From contig JAISVO010000182.1 in assembly GCA_031271525.1 (NCBI GenBank), positions 1-21,234 on the forward strand: a DNA stretch of 21,234 bases, read 5' to 3'. The stretch is from Oscillospiraceae bacterium (lineage in GTDB: Bacteria; Bacillota; Clostridia; Oscillospirales; UBA929). A program made the position numbers and the translations under genes. The notes beneath the pieces were generated by a model that ran no database searches, had not been told where the DNA came from, and saw only the letters and a program-made list of their open reading frames with translations. Positions 1 through 7,584 of the stretch are shown in pieces (within the stretch, counting starts at the first letter, position 1; every line of letters starts with the position of its first letter).

Positions 1-611
1 CGATAGGGTGTGTAGCCCGGGTCCTCCATGCCGAAAAGCGATTTTTCCGGAAAAAAGGGCAGTAAGGACAGGATCAGCCATTCAAGCCCCGGCCCGATCA
101 CCACCCGGGACGGGTCGCAGACAACCCCCCTCTGCCGGTGAAGATAACCGCAAAGCGCTTGCCGCAGTAGGAGTTCACCCTGCGGGTCGCCCCTCTGCAG
201 CGCGCCCGGTTTCTCCAGTGCGCCTTGCAGACAGCGCCGCCAAAGCCGGTGGGGGAAGGCGCTTTCGTCGATTCTGCCGAACCGGCAATCATAGATGGAA
301 TTGTCTCCGATTATGGATGGTTCCGGGGATATGGGGGTGTATTCTTCGGGAAAAGTGTTGAGGCGGGAGCGGCCCATTGGCTCCACAAAGTATCCGATTT
401 TTGGCTCCGCGCCGATAAAACCCTCCGCAACAAGCTGCGCGTATGCGTTTTCCACCGTGTTGACCGATACGCCGCACTGAGAAGCCATCTCACGGCGAGA
501 GGGGAGCGCCGTCCCCGTTCGGAGGGCCCCGTTCTCAATATCCTCCCGTATGTTTCGGTATATCTGCTCATACAGCGGTTTAGGGTCGTTTCTGTCTAAA
601 AAAAGCGCCAT
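1..611 (-). CDS. MocR-family transcriptional regulator, partial (3' end off the left edge)
   Basis: This gene runs off the left edge, and 203 codons are visible. Residues 1-75 form a GntR-type winged helix-turn-helix, with the family signature PSRREMASQCGVSVNTVENA at about 38-57. After a linker, the fold-type-I aminotransferase-like domain begins; the PLP-binding lysine would lie beyond the edge. MocR/PdxR proteins use PLP or a related amine as effector and usually control a neighbouring gene. I chose ATG at 611 because an AGGAAAGGGG ribosome site lies just upstream. It is divergent from an ECF S component, so it probably controls that gene and itself. The family call is firm. Control of vitamin B6 metabolism (PdxR-like) is inference. 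Confidence 0.85.
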   Translation of the reverse strand, partial: MALFLDRNDPKPLYEQIYRNIREDIENGALRTGTALPSRREMASQCGVSVNTVENAYAQLVAEGFIGAEPKIGYFVEPMGRSRLNTFPEEYTPISPEPSIIGDNSIYDCRFGRIDESAFPHRLWRRCLQGALEKPGALQRGDPQGELLLRQALCGYLHRQRGVVCDPSRVVIGPGLEWLILSLLPFFPEKSLFGMEDPGYTPY

Positions 612-651
612 AAAATCCCCTTTCCTGTCATAGTCCAAAAACCCTCTGAAA

Positions 652-731
652 AGGGCCCGTTTTGGCCCGTTTTTTCTCATCTGGCCCCATCAGGATTTAC
701 AAAACTGGCACTTTCAATCAGGCCAGATTGG
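652..731. promoter_or_regulatory. Candidate MocR operator repeats between the divergent genes
   Basis: GGCCCGT occurs twice 10 bases apart (654-660 and 664-670), followed by a related TGGCCCC (682-688). ATCTGGCC (679-686) is the inverted repeat of GGCCAGAT (721-728), and ATCAGG occurs at 689 and 717. MocR regulators typically bind repeated sites next to their own gene. Assigning these repeats to this regulator is inference. Confidence 0.4.
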
Positions 732-735
732 GTTT

Positions 736-764
736 AGTATACCCTTGACAGGAAAAACCGTCAA
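736..764 (-). promoter_or_regulatory. Sigma-A-type promoter of the MocR-family gene
   Basis: On the minus strand, TTGACG (764-759) is followed after exactly 17 bases by TATACT (741-736). Transcription would start near 729 and leave a leader of about 118 bases. A near-palindrome, CCCTTGAC (742-749) and GTCAAGGG (760-767), covers the -35 box and spacer and could be an operator. Confidence 0.6.
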
Positions 765-797
765 GGGGGATTTTTCCGTTAAGGGAGAGTGAGCGTT

Positions 798-1379
798 ATG
801 AATAAGGCAAAAACTGCCATAGGGGTAAGGGAGATCGTTATGGTGGGAGTATTTTCCGCCCTCGTCTTCGCGGCGTCGTGGCTGTCGGTCAACATACCAA
901 CCCCGCTGGGCAACACCCGGATCCACCTCGGCAACGTGCTCTGCCTGCTGTCCGGCTTCCTGCTGGGCGGGGTGCGGGGGGGGCTTGCCGCGGGGCTTGG
1001 CTCGATGCTGTTTGATTTTACCAATCCGTTATATTTTTCCGACGCCGGGTTTACCTTCTTTTCTAAGTTTGTCATGGGATTCCTGTGCGGCGTCATCGGG
1101 TTTCGTATCCGAAGGAAAGATTTCCCGCATAAGGCGGTCGCCGCGATTGTCGGGCAGCTTGCGTACATCGCCCTCTATCTAGGGAAAAACTACTACTGGG
1201 ACGCGCTGATAGTGCAGAAATCCTCGCCCGAGGCGGCGTGGGCCGACGCCGTTTTGAACAAAGCCCCGGTGTCGCTGTTCAACGGGCTGTTAGCCGTGGT
1301 CATTTCGGTGCCGCTTGCCTTGACGCTGCAAAGGGCGTTGAAGGGGGCGCTCAGGAATCAGCCGGAAGCCAGCAAGTGA
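798..1379 (+). CDS. ECF-type transporter substrate-binding (S) component
   Basis: This small polytopic membrane protein of 193 residues is likely the substrate-capturing S subunit of an energy-coupling factor vitamin importer. The pattern fits the ECF S family: a first membrane helix at about 13-33, a polar loop with the IHLGN motif (42-46), a glycine-rich helix (52-70) and further helices at about 86-105, 113-130 and 160-180. The ATP-binding and T subunits are not in this window, so it probably shares a group-II ECF module. ATG at 798 has AGGGAG about 10 bases upstream; GTG at 789 overlaps that ribosome site and is less likely. The substrate is unknown. The divergent MocR gene hints at vitamin B6 or a related amine. 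Its 3' end overlaps convergent phoR by 29 bases. Confidence 0.75.
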   Translation: MNKAKTAIGVREIVMVGVFSALVFAASWLSVNIPTPLGNTRIHLGNVLCLLSGFLLGGVRGGLAAGLGSMLFDFTNPLYFSDAGFTFFSKFVMGFLCGVIGFRIRRKDFPHKAVAAIVGQLAYIALYLGKNYYWDALIVQKSSPEAAWADAVLNKAPVSLFNGLLAVVISVPLALTLQRALKGALRNQPEASK

Positions 1380-2676
1380 CGGTGGTGCCCGCGCCGAGGC
1401 TGCTGCAAAGCTCCACACGGCCGCCGTGCCGCTCGGCGGTGTGCTTGACGATCGACAGCCCCAGTCCGGTGCCGCCGGTCTTCTTGGAGCGGGACGGGTC
1501 CACCCGGTAGAACCGCTCGAAGACGCGGCTTTGGGCTTCCTCCGGGATCCCGATCCCGGTGTCGCGCACCGCGATTTTGCAGAAGCCGCCGTCTTTGCTC
1601 AGCTCGACGGAGACCGAGCCGCCGTCCCGGTTGTATTTGATCGCGTTGTCGATTACGTTGGTCAGGAGCTCGTCGATCATCCTGCGGTTTGCCGAAATGC
1701 CCATCGGCGTACCCGTCAAGGCGACCGAGACGCGGTCGTTCCGGAGCGCCGCCACCGCGGCCTCCGCCGCCGCATAGAGGTCGAAGGCCTCTTTGTCCCG
1801 GACACCCCGCCCCTCGTCGAACTCGGAGAGCTTGATGATGTCGTCAATGATCCGGAACAGCCGGCCCGCCTGCTCCGAGATGCGCGCCGCGAAGGCCCGG
1901 ACGTCCCCGTCCTTCACCATCCCGTTTTCAATCATCTCGCTCAGCGCCAAAACGCTGGTCAGGGGCGTCTTCAGCTCGTGGCTCACGTTCGCCGAGAACT
2001 CGCGGCGCTGCCTCTCCGCCTCATACCGCTCGGTCATGTCGAGGAATAGGATGACGGCGCCCAGCTTTCCCCCGCTGACCGGGCTGAACACCGCGCTGTA
2101 CCTCCTCCCGCCGCGCTCCAGCGGCAGCTCGGCGTTCTCTCCGGCAAGGCACTTCCGGACGGTCTGCCGGAACTTCTCATCCCGGTTGACGTGGAGGATG
2201 TTGGTCTGCCTGATTTCGCCGAAGATCGCCGCGACGCCCTTGTTGCTCATCAGGACAATCCCGCTGGTGTCAATCAGGATCAGGCCCTCCCGCATGTTTT
2301 CCAAGATGGCGCCGACCGCGTGGGCGCGGTTGCTCAGCTCCAGCATCCGCGCGTGGATCTCCGCCTCGCGCTCCCGGGACCGCCGGGTGTAAGGCTGCAG
2401 CTCCTCGTATGCCTCGGCGCTCTCGATATCGTCCAGCGTTTTGACGAGGAGGGCCGTCAGCCGGCGGGACAGCGAGTAGGACAGCCCGACCACCGGCGTG
2501 AGCACAAATACCGCCACCGGGACGAAGATGGCCGCGACGCCGGGGTTCTCGGCCGCCGCGCCGCCGTTTGACGGGGTATTGGTAAAAAACCAGCTCAGCA
2601 GCGCCGTCAGCAGCAGCGCCGCCGGGACCATGACCGACAACAGCAGACGGAAGACCCGCCTTTGCAGCTTCCGCAT
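1351..2676 (-). CDS. phoR: Phosphate-regulon sensor histidine kinase PhoR
   Basis: This is a membrane histidine kinase of 441 residues. Two transmembrane helices (about 10-31 and 47-69) enclose only about 15 extracytoplasmic residues. A linker and a PAS domain (about 118-215) follow. HisKA has the phospho-accepting His233 in NVSHELKTPLTS, and the ATPase domain has its N box (about 336-347), DTGIGI (372-377), F box and GGTGLGLS (401-408). It should phosphorylate the response regulator encoded just upstream. Its ATG at 2676 shares one base with that gene's stop (TAATG), so translation is coupled. It is the last gene of the pst operon. The lack of an extracellular sensor domain fits signalling through PstSCAB and PhoU. 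Confidence 0.9.
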   Translation of the reverse strand: MRKLQRRVFRLLLSVMVPAALLLTALLSWFFTNTPSNGGAAAENPGVAAIFVPVAVFVLTPVVGLSYSLSRRLTALLVKTLDDIESAEAYEELQPYTRRSREREAEIHARMLELSNRAHAVGAILENMREGLILIDTSGIVLMSNKGVAAIFGEIRQTNILHVNRDEKFRQTVRKCLAGENAELPLERGGRRYSAVFSPVSGGKLGAVILFLDMTERYEAERQRREFSANVSHELKTPLTSVLALSEMIENGMVKDGDVRAFAARISEQAGRLFRIIDDIIKLSEFDEGRGVRDKEAFDLYAAAEAAVAALRNDRVSVALTGTPMGISANRRMIDELLTNVIDNAIKYNRDGGSVSVELSKDGGFCKIAVRDTGIGIPEEAQSRVFERFYRVDPSRSKKTGGTGLGLSIVKHTAERHGGRVELCSSLGAGTTVTCWLPADS

Positions 2677-3335
2677 TATTCTTCAAACTTGTAGCCGACG
2701 TTCCGCACCGTCTGGATGTGCGAGCCCGAAACGCCCAGCTTGGCCCGGAGGGACCGGATGTGCATGTCGAGCGTGCGGCTCTCCCCCTCGAAGTCGTAGC
2801 CCCAGACGGCTTCCATCAGCTTGTCGCGGGTTAAGACAATCCCGGCGTTCAGCAGGAGGCAGTACAGCAGCTCATGCTCTTTATATGTAAGGGCGACCTT
2901 TTCGCCGTTGACTTTGACTTCCCGCCGCGCGGCGTCCAGACTTAACGCGCCCGCCGACAGGCGGTCCTTCCGCCCGGCGCCGCTCCTGCGGAGGAGGGCG
3001 TTGATCCGGGAGATCAGCTCCAACACGCCGAAGGGCTTTGCGATATAGTCGTCCGCCCCGGCGTCCAAGCCCCGGACCTTGTCATACTCGCTGTCCTTCG
3101 CGGTCAGGAGGATGATCGGCAGGGTCTTCGTCCGCTGCTTTTCCCGTAAGCGCTTTAGGATGGAAAGCCCGTCCTCGCCGGGCAGCATGATGTCCAAGAG
3201 GAGCAGGTCGGGCTGCGCGCCGCACTCCCAGAAGTCCGCGCCGCTCTCAAAGCCCCGCGCCTCAAAACCCGCCGATTGCAGCGCGTAGAGTACGATCTGG
3301 CGGATATTTTCGTCGTCTTCAATGATGAAAACCAC
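2676..3335 (-). CDS. phoP: Phosphate-regulon response regulator, PhoP/PhoB type
   Basis: This is an OmpR-family regulator of 219 residues. The receiver domain has acidic residues Asp7-Asp8, the phospho-accepting Asp48 in LLLLDIMLPGEDG, Thr78 and Lys100. The C-terminal winged helix (about 125-219) ends in the usual RTVRNVGYKFEE. It should bind Pho boxes when phosphate is scarce, including the repeats upstream of pstS. GTG at 3335 is the likely start, with AAGGGG seven bases upstream; it lies four bases after the phoU stop. The next gene, phoR, overlaps by one base. The OmpR family is certain, and the Pho role rests on its place in the pst operon. Confidence 0.9.
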   Translation of the reverse strand: MVFIIEDDENIRQIVLYALQSAGFEARGFESGADFWECGAQPDLLLLDIMLPGEDGLSILKRLREKQRTKTLPIILLTAKDSEYDKVRGLDAGADDYIAKPFGVLELISRINALLRRSGAGRKDRLSAGALSLDAARREVKVNGEKVALTYKEHELLYCLLLNAGIVLTRDKLMEAVWGYDFEGESRTLDMHIRSLRAKLGVSGSHIQTVRNVGYKFEE

Positions 3336-3339
3336 CTGC

Positions 3340-3987
3340 TCACCCCTTGCCGTGCTTTCCCGTGATGGAGAACACCACCCACTCCGCGATGTTGACCGCG
3401 TGGTCGCCGATCCGCTCGAAATACTTCGCGATCATCATCAGGTCGACCGCCTGCTCCCCGTCCGCCCCGCCTTCCCGGATATGCCTGACCCAGCCGTCCT
3501 TCTCGGCGTTGAACAGCTCGTCGACGGTGTCGTCCGCGCCGACGACCGAGAGCGCCAGCTCCACATCCCGCTTGACAAAGGCGTCGATGCTGTCGGTGAC
3601 CATCTTGGCGGTCGCCTCCGCCATCTGGGGGATGTACTCCAGCTTGTTCTCGTAGGGCACCGACGCGAGCCGCATCGTGACTTCCGAGATGTCCGCCGCC
3701 TGATCGCCGATCCGCTCCATGTCGGTGATCATCTTCAGCGCCGCCGAAATCAGGCGGAGGTCGCTCGCCACCGGCTGCTGCTGGAGCAGCAGCTTTAAGC
3801 AGAGGGACTCGATGTCCTTCTCCTTTTGATCGACCTCGTCGTCAAACTCCACCGACTGCCGCGCCAAGGCGGTATCCTGCTTCACCAGCGCCTCGACGGC
3901 AAGCCCGATCGCTTTCTCGATCAGCGTGCCCATCTCGATCAGCATGTCGTTTAACCGCAGGAGCTGTTGGTCAAACCTGTTCCGCAT
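3340..3987 (-). CDS. phoU: Phosphate signalling protein PhoU
   Basis: This protein of 215 residues has two PhoU domains, each a three-helix bundle. Each carries a metal-binding helix: KMITDMERIGDQAADI (about 86-101) and MIAKYFERIGDHAVNI (about 186-201). PhoU is cytoplasmic or peripheral. It links the Pst transporter to PhoR and represses the regulon when phosphate is plentiful. It lies between pstB (33-base gap) and phoP (4-base gap), which fits that role. The length is normal and all motifs are intact. Start ATG at 3987 is preceded by GGGGGGACAGGAAACC. Confidence 0.95.
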   Translation of the reverse strand: MRNRFDQQLLRLNDMLIEMGTLIEKAIGLAVEALVKQDTALARQSVEFDDEVDQKEKDIESLCLKLLLQQQPVASDLRLISAALKMITDMERIGDQAADISEVTMRLASVPYENKLEYIPQMAEATAKMVTDSIDAFVKRDVELALSVVGADDTVDELFNAEKDGWVRHIREGGADGEQAVDLMMIAKYFERIGDHAVNIAEWVVFSITGKHGKG

Positions 3988-4020
3988 GGTTTCCTGTCCC
4001 CCCGAATTGTGATGTTTGGT

Positions 4021-4770
4021 TTACCCGAAACGGCCCGAGATGTAGTCCTCAGTCTTCTTCTTCGCCGGCATCGAGAAGATTTTTTCGGTTTCCCCGTACT
4101 CAATCAGCTCGCCCAGCAGGAAGAACGCCGTGTTGTCCGAGATGCGGGTCGCCTGCTGCATGTTGTGCGTCACGATGACGACGGTGTAGGTCTGCTTCAG
4201 GTCGGTGACAAGGTCCTCGATCTTGGACGTTGAGATCGGGTCGAGGGCGCTGGTCGGCTCGTCCATCAGCAGGACCTCGGGCGACACCGCCAAAGCCCTC
4301 GCGATGCAGAGACGCTGCTGCTGACCGCCGGACAGACCCAACGCGCTCTTGTGGAGCCGGTCCTTGACCTCGTCCCAAATGGCGGCATCCCGCAGCGCTT
4401 CCTCCACGATGCCGTCCAGCTCGCCCCGGCGCTTGACGCCGTGGGTGCGGGGACCGAACGCCACGTTGTCGAAGACGCTCATCGGGAAGGGGTTCGGCTT
4501 CTGGAAGACCATCCCGACCCGCTTGCGGAGGAGATTGACGTTGACGTCGCCGTAGATGTCCTCCCCGTCCAAAAGGATCTGCCCGGTAATCCGGCATCCC
4601 TCTATTAGATCGTTCATCCGGTTCAGGGACTTGATCAAGGTGGACTTCCCGCAGCCGGAAGGACCGATGAAGGAGGTGATCTTGTTGGCCTCAATATCAA
4701 CACAGACATCCTTCAACGCCTGAAAATCGCGGTACCACAGGTTGACATGCCGTATGGTGTACTTGTTCAT
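4021..4770 (-). CDS. pstB: Phosphate ABC transporter ATP-binding protein PstB
   Basis: This cytoplasmic ATPase of 249 residues powers the phosphate importer. Walker A is GPSGCGKST (36-44), the Q loop is Gln90, the signature is LSGGQQQR (146-153), Walker B is VLLMDEPTS (166-174) and the switch histidine is His202. The strings QKPNPFPMSVFDNVAFGPR and ALDPIST are typical of PstB rather than other ABC ATPases. Length is normal. Start ATG at 4770 follows AAGGAG and comes 10 bases after the pstA stop. It pairs with PstC and PstA. Confidence 0.97.
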   Translation of the reverse strand: MNKYTIRHVNLWYRDFQALKDVCVDIEANKITSFIGPSGCGKSTLIKSLNRMNDLIEGCRITGQILLDGEDIYGDVNVNLLRKRVGMVFQKPNPFPMSVFDNVAFGPRTHGVKRRGELDGIVEEALRDAAIWDEVKDRLHKSALGLSGGQQQRLCIARALAVSPEVLLMDEPTSALDPISTSKIEDLVTDLKQTYTVVIVTHNMQQATRISDNTAFFLLGELIEYGETEKIFSMPAKKKTEDYISGRFG

Positions 4771-4780
4771 AATGTGCTCC

Positions 4781-5647
4781 TTATTTCAGCTTCGCCAGAA
4801 ACCCGCGCTCGATCTTGGACGAGAGCATGTTGATCCCGACGACCAGAACCAGCAGGATCACCGCCGTGGCGTACGCTTCGTTCCGGTGGAACCCCTGCCC
4901 GGACAGCTTCAAGACGTGCATCGCGAGGGTGCGCCCTTGGGACAGCAATCCGTCCGGCAGCTTCAGCACATCGCCTATGGAAAAGATCAAAGCGGCGGTC
5001 TCGCCGACAATCCGGCCTACCGCGAGGACGACCCCCGCGAAGATGCCCGGCGTCGCCGAGGGCAAGATGACCCGGAAGACGGTGCGGACCCGGCCTGCGC
5101 CCAAACCGAACGAGCCCTCCCGATAGGCGTCGGGAATCGCTTTCAGGCTCTCCTCGGTGGTCCGCATGATCAGCGGCAGGATCATGATCGCGAGCGTCAG
5201 GCAGCCGGTGAGGATCGACTTGCCGAAGCCCAGAAAGCCCGCGAAAAAGATGTAGCCGAACAGTCCGTAGACGATCGACGGGATGCCGGACAGGGTCTCG
5301 GCGGTCATCCGGATGATCCGCACCAGCCTGCTCCCCCGGTAGGCGTACTCCACCATGTAGATGGCTGTGAAGACGCCCAGCGGAGCCGCGACCAAGAGGG
5401 TCAGAGCGACCATCAGGACGGTTGTGACCAGCGCCGGGAAGAGGGACACGCCGTCCGGGTCGCGGGGGGCGAACAGCGACGGGGTGATGTGCGGGACCCC
5501 CTTAATCAGGATGAAGACAATCAGGTAGAGGAGGATCGCGAGGGTGGCTATCCCCGCGCCCCATGTGAAGAGAAACCGCGCCCAGTCCGCCGGCTTCTTC
5601 CGTCGGAGGACTTTTCCAAGCGCGCCCTGCTTCCGCGCCGCCGTCAT
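4781..5647 (-). CDS. pstA: Phosphate ABC transporter permease PstA
   Basis: This is an inner-membrane permease subunit of 288 residues with about six helices. The ABC permease coupling loop is seen in IPDAYREGSFGLGAGRVRTVFRVILPSA (about 172-199). The GIPSIVYGLFG string (about 122-132) is characteristic of PstA/PstC. A hydrophobic N-terminal helix spans about 28-48. ATG at 5647 overlaps the pstC stop by four bases (ATGA) and has AAGGAG seven bases upstream, so translation is coupled. With PstC it forms the channel energised by PstB. Confidence 0.95.
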   Translation of the reverse strand: MTAARKQGALGKVLRRKKPADWARFLFTWGAGIATLAILLYLIVFILIKGVPHITPSLFAPRDPDGVSLFPALVTTVLMVALTLLVAAPLGVFTAIYMVEYAYRGSRLVRIIRMTAETLSGIPSIVYGLFGYIFFAGFLGFGKSILTGCLTLAIMILPLIMRTTEESLKAIPDAYREGSFGLGAGRVRTVFRVILPSATPGIFAGVVLAVGRIVGETAALIFSIGDVLKLPDGLLSQGRTLAMHVLKLSGQGFHRNEAYATAVILLVLVVGINMLSSKIERGFLAKLK

Positions 5648-6567
5648 GAAACCGCTCCTTTCGGGGCGGCGCGTCTGCGCAGCCTGTTTTCTTTATCCGA
5701 GTTCAGGACCGAGAAGAGGGAGTTGACCAGCAGGATAAAGACGAAGAGGACCACGCCGGTGGCGATCAGCGCGCCGTTGTGCAGGCTGCCCTGTTCGACA
5801 TAGCCCATTTCAATGACAATGTTGGTGGTCAGGGTGCGCGCGCCCTTCAAAAACTCATGGGGCAGGCGGAGGACCGTCTGGTTCCCGGCGACCATCTTGA
5901 CCGCCATCGTCTCGCCGACAGCGCGCCCGATCCCCAAAACAACGGCCGCCATCACACCCGACCGGGCCGCCGGGAGGATGACCTTGAAAACCGCCCGCTC
6001 ATGGCTCGCGCCCAGCGCCACCGCGCCCTCGTACAGCTCCTGCGGGACCGCGCGGAGGTTTGTTTCCGCGATGTTGATGACGGTCGGCAGGATCATGATG
6101 CCGAGCAGCACCGACGCCGCCAAAATGCTGTCGCCGCCCGGAAGACCGAACCGTTCCCCGAACAGGTCGAAGATAAGGGGGACCAGCACCATCATCCCAA
6201 AGAAGCCGTAGATGACCGAGGGGATTCCCGCCATCAGGTTAACCGCCGGCTTGATCAGCCGGTAGAGCGGCTTCGGGCACATCCGCGCCATGAAGACCGC
6301 CGCGAAAATGCCGATCGGGACCCCCAGAAGGATTGCCCCGGCGGTGACATACAAACTGCCGAGGATCATCGGCAGGACGCCGAACCGCGGCTCGGCGTTC
6401 GTCGGCGTCCACTCGGCGCCCAGCAGGAAGTCCAAAAAACCGATCTCCGCCATCGACGGCACGCCGCTGGCGAATAAAAAGACGCAGATCAAGGCGACCG
6501 CCAAAACAGACGTCAGAGCCGCGAAAAAAAATACAAACCGCATTGCGGTTTCCCGTTTGGTACGCAC
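5644..6567 (-). CDS. pstC: Phosphate ABC transporter permease PstC
   Basis: This is the second permease subunit, 307 residues with about six helices. It has the GIPSVIYGFFGMM string (about 115-127), the coupling loop VPQELYEGAVALGASHERAV (about 175-194) and GIGRAVGETMAVKMVAGN (about 211-228), all PstC hallmarks. GTG at 6567 is taken as the start; an in-frame ATG at 6543 is the alternative and would remove eight residues. Neither has a strong ribosome site. It lies 66 bases after pstS, with a stable stem-loop between them, so pstS may be made in excess over the permeases as is usual for binding proteins. Confidence 0.93.
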   Translation of the reverse strand: MRTKRETAMRFVFFFAALTSVLAVALICVFLFASGVPSMAEIGFLDFLLGAEWTPTNAEPRFGVLPMILGSLYVTAGAILLGVPIGIFAAVFMARMCPKPLYRLIKPAVNLMAGIPSVIYGFFGMMVLVPLIFDLFGERFGLPGGDSILAASVLLGIMILPTVINIAETNLRAVPQELYEGAVALGASHERAVFKVILPAARSGVMAAVVLGIGRAVGETMAVKMVAGNQTVLRLPHEFLKGARTLTTNIVIEMGYVEQGSLHNGALIATGVVLFVFILLVNSLFSVLNSDKENRLRRRAAPKGAVS

Positions 6568-6591
6568 CCGGAGCTTCCCAGCCTTTCAGAC

Positions 6592-6619
6592 GGCCGCCCG
6601 CGCCAAAAGGCGGGCGGCC
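6592..6619 (-). promoter_or_regulatory. Stem-loop between pstS and pstC
   Basis: GGCCGCCCGCGCC (6592-6604) and GGCGGGCGGCC (6609-6619) pair around an AAAA loop, giving an 11-bp GC-rich stem with a 2-base bulge. No U run follows in the direction of the operon. It looks like an mRNA-stabilising or partial-termination hairpin rather than a full terminator. Confidence 0.6.
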
Positions 6620-6633
6620 TGCGTTCGTTTCAG

Positions 6634-7485
6634 TCAGCCGACGTCGCTCCATTTGGTCAGCGCGCCGGTGAAGAGGTCTTTGACTTGCTCCATCGTGAGG
6701 TTTTCGATGGGGTTTTCCTTGTTGACGATGACCGCGACGCCGTCGTTTGCGATGACGGTCGGGGTCAAAGACGCCGTCTCGTCGGCCGTCAGCTCGCGGC
6801 TGGACATCCCGATGTCGACGACGCCGTCCTTCGCCTCGCTGATGCCGGTGCCGGAGCCGCCGCCCGAAATCTCGATATTCACATCGGGGTTGAAGGTATT
6901 GTATACCTTCACCATCTCAACCATACACGGTTCCACCGAGGTGGAGCCGCCCACCTTGAGAGTGCCGCTCAGCCCGCTCGCGGCGTAAGCCGGGGCGGAC
7001 TCGTCCACCTTGATCCAGCTGGAGCCGGAGACCTCCTGACCCTCCGCCGAGAGCAGGAAGGAGATGAAGTCGGCGACCAGCTCGTTCGCCGCCTTCTCGG
7101 GGTTGACGCAGACGATGAAGGGGCGCTGGATTTTGAACGAGCCGTCTTTGATCGTCGCGGTGGTGGGGGTCACGCCGTCAATCGAAATCGCCTTGACGCC
7201 GTCGCTCAGCGAACCGAGGGACACATAGCTGATGGCGTATGTGTTCTCTTCGACTTTGGTGAGGATCTCGTTGGTCTCGCCGGCGACCGACGCCTCGGCG
7301 GACATGTCCTCGTTGATGCCGGTCAGTTCGACGAAGGCGCCGCGGGTGCCGCTGCCCTCCTCGCGGGTGAACAGGGCGACCGTGCGGCCGTTGTCGAAAC
7401 CGCCGTTTCCGCCGGGCGACGAACATCCGGCGGCAAACGCAAACAGGAGCAGGGACGCGGGCAATAGGGAGAGTACCTTTCTCAT
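6634..7485 (-). CDS. pstS: Phosphate-binding lipoprotein PstS, circularly permuted
   Basis: This lipoprotein of 283 residues has signal peptide 1-20, lipobox FAAG and Cys21. It binds phosphate outside the membrane for PstCA. The domain order is unusual. The motif normally in the second half, TREEGSGTRGAF (40-51), follows the lipid anchor directly and is followed by YVSLGSL and the usual C-terminal part (to about 165). Then comes what is normally the N-terminal half: TLKVGGSTSVEP (175-186), SGGGSGTGI (207-215), DIGMSSREL and LFTGALTKWSDVG (271-283), where the protein ends. All phosphate-contact motifs are present once. ATG at 7485 has GGAGG seven bases upstream; an upstream in-frame start (7578) would hide the signal peptide. 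Confidence 0.93.
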   Translation of the reverse strand: MRKVLSLLPASLLLFAFAAGCSSPGGNGGFDNGRTVALFTREEGSGTRGAFVELTGINEDMSAEASVAGETNEILTKVEENTYAISYVSLGSLSDGVKAISIDGVTPTTATIKDGSFKIQRPFIVCVNPEKAANELVADFISFLLSAEGQEVSGSSWIKVDESAPAYAASGLSGTLKVGGSTSVEPCMVEMVKVYNTFNPDVNIEISGGGSGTGISEAKDGVVDIGMSSRELTADETASLTPTVIANDGVAVIVNKENPIENLTMEQVKDLFTGALTKWSDVG

Positions 7486-7528
7486 CTTTTTTCCTCCATT
7501 TGGTTTTTTGTTCGCTTTTCTGGAATCA

Positions 7529-7584
7529 AGCATAACGGAGGAATGTAAAATATACAGGCTTGCCTCGGTAAAATTCATGTAAAA
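7529..7584 (-). promoter_or_regulatory. Pho-box-like repeats and promoter of the pst operon
   Basis: On the minus strand, TTTACA (7583-7578) and TTTACC (7572-7567) are exactly 11 bases apart, and another TTTACA (7549-7544) comes two turns later. A -10-like TATGCT (7534-7529) follows nine bases after the last repeat. This matches the TT(A/T)ACA repeats with 11-base period bound by PhoP/PhoB. The set begins right after the glycosyltransferase stop codon. Confidence 0.6.

Noticed and set aside
706..731. TGGCAC at 706 considered as a sigma-54 promoter
   Set aside because: No GC element at the required spacing (the -12 TTGC part is missing).
4742..5803. Plus-strand open frame opposite pstB-pstA-pstC
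   Set aside because: It spans three intact conserved genes on the other strand and has only charged low-complexity sequence.
7486..7578. Longer start for pstS at 7578
   Set aside because: It would bury the signal peptide and lipobox 31 residues inside and overlap the Pho-box repeats and promoter.
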